Positions 35,094 to 47,984 are shown, counted from the first letter of the stretch. The stretch: DNA of 64,000 nucleotides from Amyelois transitella (GCF_032362555.1 NC_083511.1:5704001-5768000), one strand, 5' to 3'. The notes: generated by a model not told the origin, from the letters alone. Translations and numbers: made by a program.

Positions 35094-38000
35094 AAGGTTA
35101 ACCAGATGTTAATAATTTAAACGAAAGGCTGTTCTATGTACCTCCAAAGTTAATTAGAAAGAGAGTTTCTATCATATAAAAGCTTAATATTGTCAGAGAC
35201 AAACTTATTTTTGTATAGTGTAAGTCACTAAAAGCTTTATATGGCAACTATAACAGGATATGTTTCCTAATGTTTACTGTTTATTGTCAAAGTTATAACA
35301 TTAAGAGGGCGTATCACTTTTAAGTCCTGCCCACAGTAAATATTAATAAAAATCTTCAAAGCAACAATTCTGTATGAAAATATTTTCAATGATGCCTTTT
35401 TTATGATAACAGTTGATGTCTCTTAATATTTAAGCATTTTATGAGACTACTTACATTGATTGACATAATAATGTACTACTTATTTTATGATTTTGTGATA
35501 CTGTTTTGAAGAATTTCATTTTTAGTGGGTAGCACTGAATATACGCTATATTAAGTTAGGTGTCAGTGTTGTCGTAGTAGTTATATGGTTATATCGTATT
35601 ATTTTAAACAAATTGATAAAATAGCAGGATAACGAATTTGAATAGGTCGTCTAATAACATATGATCATCATTTTTGTGAATATGGTACTTTCATACTCGG
35701 GCATTTCAAAATTGTTTTCATACTTGTTATGACAGAGCGTAAAGTGTGCAAATTAAAATAAATTATAATATTAATTTTTTTTTTGTAAAACTGGATTTGC
35801 TAATAAATTAAACCATTTTGTATTTTACAAACAAATAGGTACCTATATTATAATGAATGAGGGATATTAATTCAATAACATATTGCATTTATATTTTTAC
35901 TACTACTAATATAAATAAATTTTTGTTAAATAAGATATTTATTTAACAAAATTATCAACCACAAACATACATACATACATACATAAACTCACGCCTCTTT
36001 CCCGGAGCTTCTCTATCTTTGTTCTTTTGCTCAACCACAAAATTGGCTTTAATTCTTGGAAAGAAAGTAAAATACGATGAAATTGCTATTGTATATTTTA
36101 AATCAATATTCTTTGTAATTAATAATCGATCAAATAAAATTTAGAGAAAAAATAAGTTTTATATAATCTATTATATAACCATATGTAAATCTACAAAGTT
36201 ATGACAAAAATTATGTATATATTAGTTGCAAATTCATTTTGTATTTCAAATTATGTATATAACTTGCAATACAAAATAAATTTTGATAGGAGGTTCGTAA
36301 AATCTAGGGAAAACACAACACGATGGTTGCGGCAGTTTAAAGGTAATATTTTTTTTAATAAAATATATCGCGCTACTGTTATTATTGAAATGTTCTATAA
36401 AATTTCATGTTATATATTCGATCAACATGTTTAACATCTTATGTCTGGTAGTATATCTATTTTTCTAGCTATCAACTACTGAAGTCGAAAAATGATACTG
36501 GCTTTTTCGATTTTGCTAAAGGGCATTCGATAAGGAATGGATCAATATTTGGATATGCTACAGTAAAATTGTAAAAATGACGACGGATAGTGTATAAAAT
36601 ATGCTTCTCCGCCTTCAGGAGTCGTTACCAAATCAAGCTATATTCTCGCATGACCTACATTGACCTAACTTTATCTCTAAATTAATCAAATGTATAATTG
36701 TATTTAAATAAGGCATAGGTTAAACTGCGGGACATGACGTTGGCAGACACGTCACAGTCATATGATATACATTTTATACATAGATCTGGTCTCGCATAAC
36801 GGGGAAAAAAATCAGTTGAAAAGGTTAACGCTATAGCGCACCAACTTAAGATAAAACAAAAAGGCAATATTGACGATATATTTTGATCTAATAAATTAGC
36901 CAAAACGTCTGTCCATGTAATTAGGAGTCATAAAAACTCATTCTACAGAACATTTTTTTTTTAAATTTGCATGTAACAATGTCTACGTAGAAGAAGAAAC
37001 CTATTCAAATCCGGTTCTTATTTTTCTGTGATAATTATCTGCATTAAAACTTCAAACAACAACACCAAATTGTCTTAGTTATTAGAGTAATTATAAGTGC
37101 TTTCATATATCGTACCATAAGTAATAAATATAAGTATTGTAATCATAGAGTTAATTACATTACATTCGATGTGTTTATTACTTTTACACAAAAAAATGGA
37201 TGTTTTATAAAATATATATTCACTAGGCAGTTAATATTTAATACTTGTAATTTAAGAAATATGAACTAAAATACTTATAACTTATTTATTGCAAAAGAGA
37301 ATAAAGAAAAAAAAATGCTTTACAAAGTAGTGCTCTACCATTAGTTTTTATAAGGTAATCGTTTACATAATCTATTATTATATTGCAAATATAATAGCAC
37401 GAATACAAATCTCTATCTTTAGATATATACCTACAGCAGCCGATTCAAAAACTTGTTCAAATGTTAGTAACCTATATAATATCATGCGCGCTCTTACTTT
37501 TGAAGTTTCACAGCTGAAAATGCGATCAGAAATAATGATACTGAAATAGGATATTGAGAAATCACCCGTCACTTAAGCAGCTTAAGAATTCAAAATTATG
37601 CTGCCTTAGCCAGATATTTTAAGAACTTGCCTAATGAGTTTACATATACTATCCAGCGGCTAGAGAAAAACTAATGGTAGTTGTACATACATTCGCGTAC
37701 ATTGATAAGGAGACACTTCCAAATATCTGCGCAACTTTTGTATATACATATTAATGCTCGCGACTGTACAGATTTCGTTTTCTTGTGTTTTAAGTATGTA
37801 AAATTAAGGGAAGTAACGAGATCGGTCAATGGATATCTTATAGGCAAAAATATAAGATATTGTCATTGTCATATTTACAATGTTAGAATAGAAAAATTGC
37901 ACAATGATTCTATTATTGTTCGGTACGTACCTAATAACTTCTTAATATAGCCATATATAGCTAACAAATAGAAAGTATTTTTGTGTTATTTTTACCTGTT

Positions 38001-38262
38001 AAGTGCTAAATCTTTTGAAAGGGATCTACTTAACATTTGTAATGCGCGCTATAGAAGTGACGGTCCATAGTTAAAAATCGAATTCATAAAATTTTGTTTG
38101 TGATAAATGAGTATAATAATTAAGATAAGGTTTAATTCTCAAAATAGCAACAGCTTTTATCAATTTTGAATTTGTGGCCCTCTGACCTGTATTATTACCA
38201 CGTTACAATGTGATTATTAAAAAGAAGTAATAAATATAAATATAATAAATATATACGGGACA
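35094..38262. other. REPTOR 3' UTR and gene-poor AT-rich DNA
   Basis: Possible poly(A) signals lie at 35345-35350 and near 35755-35800, consistent with a 250-700-nt 3' UTR. A 5'-truncated RTE-like tail (CATACATACATACATACATA, then ACGCCTCTTTCCCGG) lies at about 35967-36012, minus strand. Beyond that I see no gene. Open frames of 60-90 codons have no recognisable motif and match chance in AT-rich DNA. Confidence 0.4.
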
Positions 38263-38485
38263 AATTACACTGATTGAGTTAGCCTCGAAGTAAGTTCGAG
38301 ACTTGTGTTACGAGATACTAACTCAACGATACTATATTTTATAATAAATACTTATAAAGATAAACATCCAAGACCCAGGCCAATCAGAAAAAGTTCTTTT
38401 CTCATCATGCCCTGGCCGGGAATCGAACCCGGGACCCCCAGTGTCACAGACAAGCGTATTACCGCTGCGCCACAGAGGCCGTCAG
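38263..38485 (-). mobile_element. tRNA-headed SINE (family A), inverted copy
   Basis: Read on the minus strand the head is GGCCTCTGTGGCGCAGCGG with a B box GGTTCGATTCCCGGCC, then the shared body with CCTGGGTCTTGGATGTTTA and a CGAGGCTAACTCAATCAG end. It is close to the copy at 34079-34311, which suggests that both are fairly young. Confidence 0.85.
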
Positions 38486-40243
38486 TAATGTTTGTAACGC
38501 GATTGCTTATTTGTCGTAAGGGCTATAATCTTCGAAAATACTGAACCGATCATGTAATTTAAAGTTCTTTCACCATAAAAAGTTACATCACCTGCGGGGG
38601 TTTTAAGCTATTTACCACGGGCGAAGTCGTAGCTATTTTGGGAATTATGCATTCCATGCGCCATATGTCTATCGCTCAAATATTAATCGGTGAAATAATG
38701 ATAAATGTAAGTCTGACATTATAATTAATAGGCCACATATGAAACCAGTCAATGTGGTCCTTTTTACCAATAATGAGTATCATGGGACCTGGACACTTAT
38801 GAATATCTACTGAAATAATCAATTGTTAAATGCTCCTGTATATACTTTTATTTTGTGTATAAGTATCTTATTCACGAAAGTTGAGCGAAAGAGATTAGAC
38901 TTGCTTTATCAATATTTGTGAGGGTGCCTATGCCCACAATTGGAATATTATAGGCTGACGAGATCATTTCTTATACATTTATTTAAGTTTATGTACAGTC
39001 AACGGCATAGAAACCTAACCCGAATGGTTTTGGTTTGTACGAACATGGGGTCATGTTTTCTACCGTTGATTGTACAACTAGATTTAAAAATATGATATTA
39101 GTAGTTTATCGTTAGAATAGATCTGCTAAATTTATAGATATTTAAGATTAGAGATAAGCAACGTGTTGTAAACATGTTTATAAACATGAGTCATCAGACA
39201 TATTTTTTTGTTTAAACTTTGTCGTCATTGCAATAAATTTTTGATGTTTATTGCCCCTTTTATAATAAGTATAGTATTTATTGTTTTGTTAATTGGTTAT
39301 ATTTGTTTAATAAAAAAAATCGTTCTAATGATTTATTTATTCATCAGGTTCTGTATTATGCACCTACATATATGTAGTATTATACAATAATGATTTTCGT
39401 GAAACAATTAAATGCCTGAATGTTTGCCATATTTTTATCATACATTTCGCATAGTTTTTAATTAAAGACTTAAATTTGTATAAATTTGACGCAATTTTAC
39501 TTATACCCGGATCGTACAACGCGAAATTATATAACTATTAGATACTTACTTCTTATAAGTATGCATATATAATGTATAATGTTATAATTTTAATTACCAC
39601 TAAGGTACTCCTTTTTCGGTACCGCTGTTTCGTCCGAAGTTTAAAACACTAAGTATGTATAAAATTTTCAGTCATGGCTCTGATATGTGGTAAAGAGGGG
39701 AAAGACCTTTAGTTTAAAATCATAGCTCCCTAAATTTCACCACACGAACACCATCGCTTTATCTTTTGGGCGTTCATGCTTACATATTATCAGTGTAACT
39801 AAAAGACTAATCAAACACGATACATTTTTATGAAATTTGCACTCACTGTCCTTAGAGAGCCTCGCCCGCAATGGAGCTTTTACTTTTACACATTATAGAT
39901 GAAAGGTACTAACTACCTAACATAACAAAACAGTTGATTTAATGTTCGATTCTAGTGCAGGATTAAAAAAAAAATGTATAATTAGTAATACTATACAATA
40001 ATTATAGTATTGGGAAAATTACTATTGGTATAACAGCAGGTTTTAGACTCAAACGTGTAGTCATTTCTTTAAATGTAAAACTTGGATGTGGTTTGAGGTT
40101 GTGTGGGTTTCGCCAGTTATTAAACAGTTTTCAGTTTAGCAATTCGGAAAGGAATAACATGAAAGTGTATAATTATTACTGATTTATCACATCTGTTAAT
40201 GTAATTGCTAAACTTTAAAGGGGCTAGGTTTATGATTCCTTAG
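38486..40243. other. Intergenic stretch, nothing recognised
   Basis: AT-rich sequence with a possible Helitron scrap near 38600-38640 (GGGCGAAGTCGTAGC). No coding region, RNA gene or clear terminal repeats were seen before the hAT element. Confidence 0.35.
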
Positions 40244-40537
40244 GTCTTAAGTAGAGGTGAAAATTACCGAAAGTTTCGGAAACTTTGGAAGTTTTCAGGA
40301 ATATTTCGGGAAGTATTCGCGAAAACTTCCAAAGTTACGGTAATTTTGGAAGTTTTCAAATCGATGATTTATTTACAATAACAGCAAAAAGGGCTGCAAT
40401 AAACTTAAACAATGTCACTATTTAGTCACAAACCAAGCGCATTCGTAAGTAGAAGTATCTGTTTGACGAAATATCGGTAAATTTCGGATAGATTTCAACA
40501 TTAAAAAAACAAAATTTTTGTTTTTCATTTTAAAATG

Positions 40538-41377
40538 CATACATACATACATAAAATTACGCCTCTTTCCCGGGGGGTAGGCAGAGACTACGTCTTTCCA
40601 CTTGCCACGATCTCTGCATACTTCCTTCGCTTCATCCATATTCATAACTCTCTTCATGCAAGCTCGGCGGTTTCGGGTACTTTTGACCTGACCCTTTACC
40701 AGGACGTCCTTTTCTATTCCTGTAACTAAGTACATTTTCTTTCACATCACAACATTCCCTTATCACGCTGTTCCTTATCCGGTCACTCAGTTTCACGCCC
40801 ATCATACTCCTTAACACTCTCATTTCCACCGCATTTATTCTGCTTTCGTGCTTCTTTTGCCATATCCAACTTTCACTCCCATACATTAATGTCGGGACCA
40901 ACACGCCCCTGTGCACAGCCAGTCGAGCCTTTTTGGATAGTTTCTGACTGCTCATAAAGGCATGCAAAGCTCCATTCACCATGTTCCCCGCGTTCACTCT
41001 CCTTTCAATATCACTATCACACTTGCCATCTGATGTAAACTTTGATCCTAGATATACAAACTCTTTCACTTGCTCAACTTTTTCTCCTCCAATCAAAATA
41101 TTACATGCTGTCATTTCTTTCTCCATTTCAAAAACTAGTGTTTTAGTTTTACTTACGTTCACTTTCATTCCTTTCTCTTTTAAAGCTTCATGCATACAGT
41201 TTACCATCTCCTGTAACTCCTCCGCTGATGACGCCAGTATAACCTGATCGTCGGCATAGAGCAGACATTTGACTAGTAACTCATTCATCTTTAATCCACT
41301 TTCAGACTCTTTCAAATCTGTCAAACAACTATCCATACATAGGTTGAACAGCCACGGTGACGCAACACATCCTTGCT
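40538..41377 (-). mobile_element. 5'-truncated RTE-like LINE
   Basis: The minus-strand frame covers the C-terminal part of a reverse transcriptase: QGCVASPWLFNLCMDSCL, the catalytic LLYADDQVILASS, then FVYLGSKFTSDG, and a downstream LMYGSESWIWQKKHESRINA. The 3' end has AGTCTCTGCCTACC and stops in ATGT repeats at 40538. Endonuclease and the N-terminal RT are missing, so it is a typical dead 5' truncation. Shorter tails of the same family lie at 14314, 14597, 35967, 49868 and, decayed, at 61265-62160. Confidence 0.85.
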
Positions 41378-42070
41378 ATAACAGTGGCTTCCAGCGCTTT
41401 CCGATTGCACAGAAATTATTCCATCATTAGAACATTGCCACCTCATCGAGTCTGGCTTGGCAACTTTAAAGTTTCCCTTTATCGTTACCATATTTAGCTT
41501 TTTGCATATTCTCAAAATAGGCTGATTCAACGTGACGTTTTTTTTATATAACTTATGATTTTAATAACTGTGTCATTAAGAACTTTAAAGTTTTGTGGTT
41601 TTACTATATCTTTTAAGAGCAAATTAAAGGCTCGCGATGCACAACCAACTGCAAATGTATGTACATATTCATCTTCCACCATTCTCCACAGTGCTTTCAT
41701 GTTATTTGTATTATCGGTAGTTACCGCGACAAATTTTTATGGTCCTATTTCGTCTATCACACATTTTAACTGAGTGAACAGATAGTAAGATGTCTATTAG
41801 TGCCCGATTAGTGCTAGGAAAGACGCATTTATAAAAGAAGGTTTAGGTGTAGTAATAATAAAATTAATTGTACCTCTGCCGTTTATATCAGTCCAACCGT
41901 TCATAACTAAAGCAAGGGCTTCAGCTCGATTTATAATATCAGTTGTTTCCGTTCTTATACGTTCGTACTCCGCATTCAAAAAGCTATTGCTAATCATATA
42001 CCTGGTTGGAACTGTATACATTCGGGATTAAGGGCATTGATTGCATTTTGCCAGAAACTTGAATCTAAAT
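41378..42070 (-). pseudogene. hAT transposase remnant (DUF659-type)
   Basis: Minus-strand pieces read FWQNAINALNPECI, then after a frame change VPTRYMISNSFLNAEYERIR, ALALVMNGWTDINGRGTINF, TTDNTNNMKALWRMVED and TFAVGCASRAFNLLLKDI. The order matches the DUF659 and catalytic regions of hAT-like transposases. At least two frame changes and several stops interrupt it, and the C-terminal dimerisation domain is absent because the LINE follows directly. It is a dead remnant. Confidence 0.8.
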
Positions 42071-42411
42071 TTCTCGTGCAAAACTAAGGTCTATTCTTTC
42101 TTTTTCTTTGCGGTAATGCAATGAGTTGACTGTTGTTGTTGATAAGATTGTGAATCTTGGGTAGAACAGCACGACTACAGCGTATTTTCTAGTACAAGAT
42201 TAGGCGTTGGTGGAATAAACAGCTGGCCATGGACTTGTTTTGATGTTGACGAAAGTGAGACAGTTGAAACAGAAGTCTTCTTCTTGTGACTGACTGTTTC
42301 ATAAGGGCGACGGCGGCATTCGGCTCATACAGAGGCGGCCATAGTACTACTACACAGCGGCGTACATATCTTTGATAAAAGCCGCCAACCTTGACCTTTA
42401 AAATAAACTAT

Positions 42412-42805
42412 TATAGCAAACCGTAGCGCCAAATACCCGGTACGAGCGAATCGCGCATGCGCGCCACGGCGATATCGTGACTAATCCAATAGTTATCGAC
42501 CCTGACATCGCCGTCCAATCATAGGCCACGACGCACGCGCCACCACTACGAGTTCCCACCGCGTCCGTCCGCCATGTTTATGACTCTCTTCCGCCCTTTC
42601 TTTCCTTTCTTCTCTTTTGGTAAGTCACCGCGTGCGCGTCTCTCCTAACACTGTTTTGTTAAATACCTTAGTCAGGGCTAATTAATTTTAAAGAACTCAA
42701 CCCTTGTTCTCATTACAATAGTTTTTATATATATATTCTGTGTAGTGTACCAAATAAACCTTTTATCAACAAAGTGACTTTTATCATCTACAACACTACC
42801 TCATA
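42412..42805 (+). repeat. Left LTR of the Ty3/gypsy element
   Basis: A 394-bp direct repeat identical by eye to 47912-48305. Its first half is GC-rich and its second half AT-rich, with AATAAA at about 42753 as a candidate polyadenylation signal. The ends are TATAG...TCATA instead of the common TG...CA. Confidence 0.93.
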
Positions 42806-42872
42806 TGTGGCGCTCCAACGTTAGTTTTTCATACAGTGTTAGTGTTCAGTTTTTTTTTCCCGGTGACTCAAA

Positions 42873-45800
42873 ATGCCGATAACAAGGAGTCGTGCGGCAA
42901 GTCTAACTCGCAAGGAAGATACACCAGAGGTATTTCAAGACCCTTCGCGACCAACGTCGCCGTCTGCCAATTTTCAATATGGCAGCGACGCCGCCGCTTC
43001 ATCGCCAACGCTACGTACCGACGCCACGTTTTCGGGAGAAAACGTCGCAACCATAATCGCGTCACTTCAGCGATCTCAAACCGAAGCATTCAGAGACTTG
43101 CTGGAGTCCGTAACGAGGGCAAACTCCACTCCCATATCGGTTCCGCTAGGTCAAGGAACCCTAGCGCGCTGCACATTTACATTCGCGGGCAAACCTCAAG
43201 AAAGCGTTGAGGCATTCATAGACGCTGTCGAAGCCTACAGCGATTGTGCCCAAGTCGCGGATGCTAACATCATAAAAGGGCTATCGTTCCTTTTCAAAGA
43301 CGAAGCTGCCACGTGGTGGCAAGGAATCAAACACTCGGTGTCGTCATGGCAGGAAGCCAAAAATAATCTCGTTAGTGCATTTGGTGATCGACGGCCACCT
43401 CATCGTATTTATTTAGAAATATTTGCTAAACCGCAGAAGGAAGAAAATACGGACATATTCGTATCACGTATTCGTGCCCTTCTCGCCCGGCTGCCGAAAG
43501 GCGATCTGTCTGTGTCCGCGCAACTAGACATAACATACGGGTTGCTCCACAGCCGTATTAGGAAAAGAATACGAAGAGAAGAATTTAATAATTTTGCCGA
43601 TTTGCTCCGCCTGGCGCGAACCATCGAGGATTCATTCGACGAGGCCCGGAGGCCTAGTTCAGGTCCCGCCATCCCTCCTCCCCCGTCTTCTGATACCGCA
43701 CCCGCACGCGTTCCGACCGTAGCCGCGCGCGCACCCGCGCGCCCCTCGGCGCGGCCTCCACCTCCTTCAGCTCCGGTGCGACAACCACCTGCGTCAGCTG
43801 CCCCGACGGCGACGCAAACGCAGGAGTCCGCCGCCGTCACTAAGAAATCCCGGCCAACGTGTGTTTACTGCAAACGTTTCGGACATACCAGGGACCAGTG
43901 TCGTAAGTTGAAGAATCAAAGTGAGTCGCAATCTTTTAATAACTTTGCGGAAGTGCATAACGATAATAATAATGCTAGTGAAATATCAAGTGCGCAAAAC
44001 CAAGCATTTTATTCTTTAAATTCACGGGACATACAAAGTGTTTCGTCGCGTTTTTCATCCAAAAACTGTAGTCATAAATCATGTAATAGTAGGCATAATC
44101 AAATATCTAGTTATAAGTTACATTCTCCACATAATTTTATAAGTAATAATAATTCGCATTTTTCTGATGACGTATTTTGTGCTCCTAATGACAACAGATG
44201 TAACTCCAAAATTCCAAAAAACGATTTTTCCCAATTTTGTCAAACATCATGTTGTAATTCGAAATCTTGTTTATGTGAGTTATCAAATTGTCCAAATATA
44301 AAGTGCCATAAGCCTAAAAATACAAAAATAATTTTTTGCACTAAATCTTGTAAGGAAAATTGTCTTAATTCAAATTTTTCAAATAATGATGTAACTACTA
44401 AACATTCCATTCAAAGTAACAATTCTATTTTGCCTATATCTGTTTGTGACAATTCGAATTTTGAAAACGGTCCTAACTCCGAAAATTCAAATAACGGAGT
44501 TAACTACTTTTGTGATGAGACCAGTAGTGACATTTTTCCTATGTGCAAAAATGGTAATGTAAATAAGTTATGTTGTGATAATTTTTTTTTATGTAGCGGA
44601 ACCGATGTTGCGCGCGGTGACGATTTCGCGGAAACCACCTTTGGGCGCGATTTAAGACCCATTTTTAATATTAAAATTTTAGGTTTTCACGGTACCGCGT
44701 TGATAGACACGGCGGCCAAGCACTGTATTGCTGGCCACTCGCTATATACTCTCCTTCTAAGTCAGGGACATCGCCTCCACTCGTCGTCGCGTGAAATAAA
44801 GCTTGCCGACGGCGTAGTGCGCTCCATGGATGTACTCACCACCACTATTGATGTGCACTTAGAAACGAAAATTATCACCATGCCTTTTATAATTTTTCCC
44901 GAATCAACTAATAATGAAACATTGTTAGGTATCGATTTTATTACCGCCGCCGGCGTAGTTATAGATTTTTATAAGGGCGTATGGTTCTTCAGTACTAATG
45001 GTGAGGTCCAATATAAACTGTGCTTCGAACCTATCTCGCGTAGTGTGTCCTGTGCTTCAGCAGAAATTTTAAGAGCTGATGAAGGTACTCAGCTTACGCC
45101 TGCCGAGCGACAAGCGCTTGCTGGCGTCATCGCCAGGTACACTCACGTGTTTAAAGTAGGGGGAGGCCCCACACCACATGCAGAACATCGCATTGATACA
45201 GGTGAGCACCCACCAATAGCCGTACCGCCTTACCGTCTCAACCCCGCTAAGAAAGAGTTGATGAAAAATGAAATAGATAAGATGTTGCAAGACGACATCA
45301 TCGAAGAGTGTGAATCAGCTTGGTGTTCACCGGCGCTAATGGTGCCGAAGTCCAATGGTGGTATTCGCTTCTGCGTCGATTACAGGCGTTTGAATGCAGT
45401 TACCAAAGCTGACACATACCCAATGCCACGCATTGATGAATTGCTTCAGAGTACAAAACGAGACTGCTACATGAGCACACTGGACCTGCGCTCATCGTAC
45501 TGGCAGGTAAGTGTACGCGAGGCTGACAGAGACAAAACAGCTTTTGTCTGCCCGTTGGGAACCTACAGGTTTAAAAGGATGCCCTTTGGCCTTCGTAACG
45601 CGCCAGCTACGTTCCAGCGTCTCATCGATCGTCTTCGTTCCTGCTCTGCTCTTAAAGACGTAACTGTTCTTGCATATTTAGATGATTTGCTCGTCATTTC
45701 TCAAGGTTACCAACGCCATCTACAGGATCTAGATGCAGTTTTCAAGCGGCTCGCCGAATTCAACCTCCACGTTAACAGGGACAAGTGCTTTTTCGCTAGA

Positions 45801-47984
45801 GATAGCGTCAAATACCTAGGGCACGTAATAACGCAAGAAGGCGTATCCACAGACCCTGCTAAAGTGAGTGCCGTCCTTGAAATGAAAGAACCAGGTACGT
45901 TAAAACACTTGCGAACTTTCTTGCAAACATGCTCATGGTTCAGAAAGTTCATTCCGAACTTTTCTAAAGTCGCCGAACCTTTGACACGTCTAACTAGGAA
46001 AAGCCAAGCCTGGTCATGGGGCATAGAACAGACACAGGCATTTAATGAGCTTAAGCGTCTATTGACTACAGCTCCAATACTGGTTCAAGCCGATTTCAGT
46101 CGTCCCTTTATTCTGCGTACAGACGCAAGTAACTACGCTTTAGGTGCGGTTTTATTACAGGGCGATAACAATCAGGAAAGGCCGATCGAGTACGCTAGCC
46201 GTCTCCTTAACGCTGCGGAGCGGAATTACTCCACTACTGAACGAGAGGCACTCGCCGTAGTGTGGGCGGTAGAGCGATTTCGACCTTACCTAGACGGCCA
46301 ACCAGTTATAATCGGCAGCGATCATCAACCTCTCCGCTGGCTGCTGTCTTTGAAATCGCCAGCCGGTAGGTTAGTTCGTTGGGCCCTAAAGCTCCAATCC
46401 TTTGACATCAAATTCCAATATACTCCAGGTAAGGCAAATGTTGTGGCAGACACCCTGAGTAGGCCGATATGTTCTGAGAAATCTCGCACGGACTGTGGTC
46501 TTTGCTCTGTTATCTGTGATCTGCCTGCTAAATCACCCAGCCAGCTCCGCCAAGAACAGACTGCGGACCCTGAATTGGAAAAGGTTATCAAGGAGCTCGA
46601 GGGAACGGATGACGTCGCAGCACAACGATGGCTAGATAGAGGCTATCTAATGGATCAGGGAGTCTTGTACCGTTTTAATCCAGACTCTGACACTGAATCC
46701 CCTCAACTAGTCATTCCGGCCAGTCAAGTTGCAGATATTTTGAAGGAGTTACATGACTCCCCAACAGCTGGTCATCAAGGTATTGATAGAACCTATCAAA
46801 AAGTAGCTCAGTTGTATTATTTCACAGGTATGCGGAGAATAATCACCGATTATGTCAAAGCCTGCATCCACTGTCAACGCTACAAAGCTAATAACTCCAA
46901 GCCACCTGGTTTACTTCAAACTCCCGTTATGAACCAACGTAACGAAGTGTTGGCTATTGACTTGTTCGGCCCTTTACCGGAAGGAGACCAGGGGGAGCGA
47001 TGGATCCTACTAGTAGAAGACACAGCAACTCGATGGACCGAGTTGTATGCTTTAAAAGATGCGACAGCCGAAGCGTGTGCGAAAATCCTCATCGAGGAAT
47101 ATTTTCTGAGATTCGGACTACCTCGCAGGATCATTTCAGACAACGGAGTACAATTTGTTTCCGCTGTCATGCGACAGTGCATGACAGTGCTCCATATTAA
47201 ACAAAATTTTGTTCCTCTTTACCACCCGGAGTCTAATCCTGCGGAGCGTAAAAACCGCGATTTGAAGGCAATGCTGGCTCATCTCGTCGAAGAAGACCAT
47301 ACCTCCTGGCCCAAAAAGTTACCTTTAATCAGGTTTGCCATGAACGGTGCAAAATGTCGAACCACTGGACAAACGCCGGCATACCTCACATTTGCCAGAG
47401 AAATGAGGTCTCCCACCGAGGTCATGCATGACCTCCGCACAATTTTAGACAAAGGTAATTTTGTCCCACAAATAACGCCTTACCTTAGGAAATTTATCAG
47501 TTCGTTGTCAGCGATTCGTGAACGCGTGGAATCCCAACAGGACAAAACCAAACAATATGCTGATGCATCTCGCCGACCATCAGAGAATTTTGAGGTAGGT
47601 GATCTTGTTTTACTAAAATCTCACCTGTTGAGCAAAGGCTCACAAAACCTTACGTCCAAATTCTTCCCACGCCGCGACGGACCATATAAAATTTTTGAAA
47701 AACTTAGTCCAACCACTTTCACTATCGCTAGTACTGAAAATCCTGACGTCATTATTGGTAAATACCACTCCCAGGATCTTACGCGCTATCGCAGTAATAG
47801 TGACTCTCTGCCTAAACCGTTAGTTCCGAAAAGGAGACGTGGTCGTCCGGCTACGGTTAAAGAGGTACCAGTCCAGGAGCGTGGGCGTTCTCCAGGACTT
47901 GAGGGGGAGTATATAGCAAACCGTAGCGCCAAATACCCGGTACGAGCGAATCGCGCATGCGCGCCACGGCGATATCGTGACTAA
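42873..47984 (+). CDS. Gag-Pol polyprotein frame of the Ty3/gypsy element
   Basis: One frame of 1,703 codons. The parts in order are a Gag region with a CCHC zinc knuckle (about 43858-43900), an Asn/Ser/Cys-rich spacer (about 43915-44600), a retropepsin-like protease (about 44690), reverse transcriptase with YLDDLLVIS (about 45310-45850), RNase H (about 46100-46450), and an integrase with an HHCC finger and DDE core (about 46750-47400). Part order and motifs place it in Ty3/gypsy (Metaviridae). Gag and Pol are in the same frame, as in some Ty3/gypsy lineages. The frame closes inside the right LTR. Confidence 0.9.
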   Translation: MPITRSRAASLTRKEDTPEVFQDPSRPTSPSANFQYGSDAAASSPTLRTDATFSGENVATIIASLQRSQTEAFRDLLESVTRANSTPISVPLGQGTLARCTFTFAGKPQESVEAFIDAVEAYSDCAQVADANIIKGLSFLFKDEAATWWQGIKHSVSSWQEAKNNLVSAFGDRRPPHRIYLEIFAKPQKEENTDIFVSRIRALLARLPKGDLSVSAQLDITYGLLHSRIRKRIRREEFNNFADLLRLARTIEDSFDEARRPSSGPAIPPPPSSDTAPARVPTVAARAPARPSARPPPPSAPVRQPPASAAPTATQTQESAAVTKKSRPTCVYCKRFGHTRDQCRKLKNQSESQSFNNFAEVHNDNNNASEISSAQNQAFYSLNSRDIQSVSSRFSSKNCSHKSCNSRHNQISSYKLHSPHNFISNNNSHFSDDVFCAPNDNRCNSKIPKNDFSQFCQTSCCNSKSCLCELSNCPNIKCHKPKNTKIIFCTKSCKENCLNSNFSNNDVTTKHSIQSNNSILPISVCDNSNFENGPNSENSNNGVNYFCDETSSDIFPMCKNGNVNKLCCDNFFLCSGTDVARGDDFAETTFGRDLRPIFNIKILGFHGTALIDTAAKHCIAGHSLYTLLLSQGHRLHSSSREIKLADGVVRSMDVLTTTIDVHLETKIITMPFIIFPESTNNETLLGIDFITAAGVVIDFYKGVWFFSTNGEVQYKLCFEPISRSVSCASAEILRADEGTQLTPAERQALAGVIARYTHVFKVGGGPTPHAEHRIDTGEHPPIAVPPYRLNPAKKELMKNEIDKMLQDDIIEECESAWCSPALMVPKSNGGIRFCVDYRRLNAVTKADTYPMPRIDELLQSTKRDCYMSTLDLRSSYWQVSVREADRDKTAFVCPLGTYRFKRMPFGLRNAPATFQRLIDRLRSCSALKDVTVLAYLDDLLVISQGYQRHLQDLDAVFKRLAEFNLHVNRDKCFFARDSVKYLGHVITQEGVSTDPAKVSAVLEMKEPGTLKHLRTFLQTCSWFRKFIPNFSKVAEPLTRLTRKSQAWSWGIEQTQAFNELKRLLTTAPILVQADFSRPFILRTDASNYALGAVLLQGDNNQERPIEYASRLLNAAERNYSTTEREALAVVWAVERFRPYLDGQPVIIGSDHQPLRWLLSLKSPAGRLVRWALKLQSFDIKFQYTPGKANVVADTLSRPICSEKSRTDCGLCSVICDLPAKSPSQLRQEQTADPELEKVIKELEGTDDVAAQRWLDRGYLMDQGVLYRFNPDSDTESPQLVIPASQVADILKELHDSPTAGHQGIDRTYQKVAQLYYFTGMRRIITDYVKACIHCQRYKANNSKPPGLLQTPVMNQRNEVLAIDLFGPLPEGDQGERWILLVEDTATRWTELYALKDATAEACAKILIEEYFLRFGLPRRIISDNGVQFVSAVMRQCMTVLHIKQNFVPLYHPESNPAERKNRDLKAMLAHLVEEDHTSWPKKLPLIRFAMNGAKCRTTGQTPAYLTFAREMRSPTEVMHDLRTILDKGNFVPQITPYLRKFISSLSAIRERVESQQDKTKQYADASRRPSENFEVGDLVLLKSHLLSKGSQNLTSKFFPRRDGPYKIFEKLSPTTFTIASTENPDVIIGKYHSQDLTRYRSNSDSLPKPLVPKRRRGRPATVKEVPVQERGRSPGLEGEYIANRSAKYPVRANRACAPRRYRD

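Noticed and set aside
37681-37950. 89-codon plus-strand frame in the gene-poor region
   Set aside because: AT-rich, no motif and no splice-site context.
43409-43840. Ala/Gly-rich antisense frame
   Set aside because: It is the shadow of the Pro/Ala-rich Gag region on the opposite strand.
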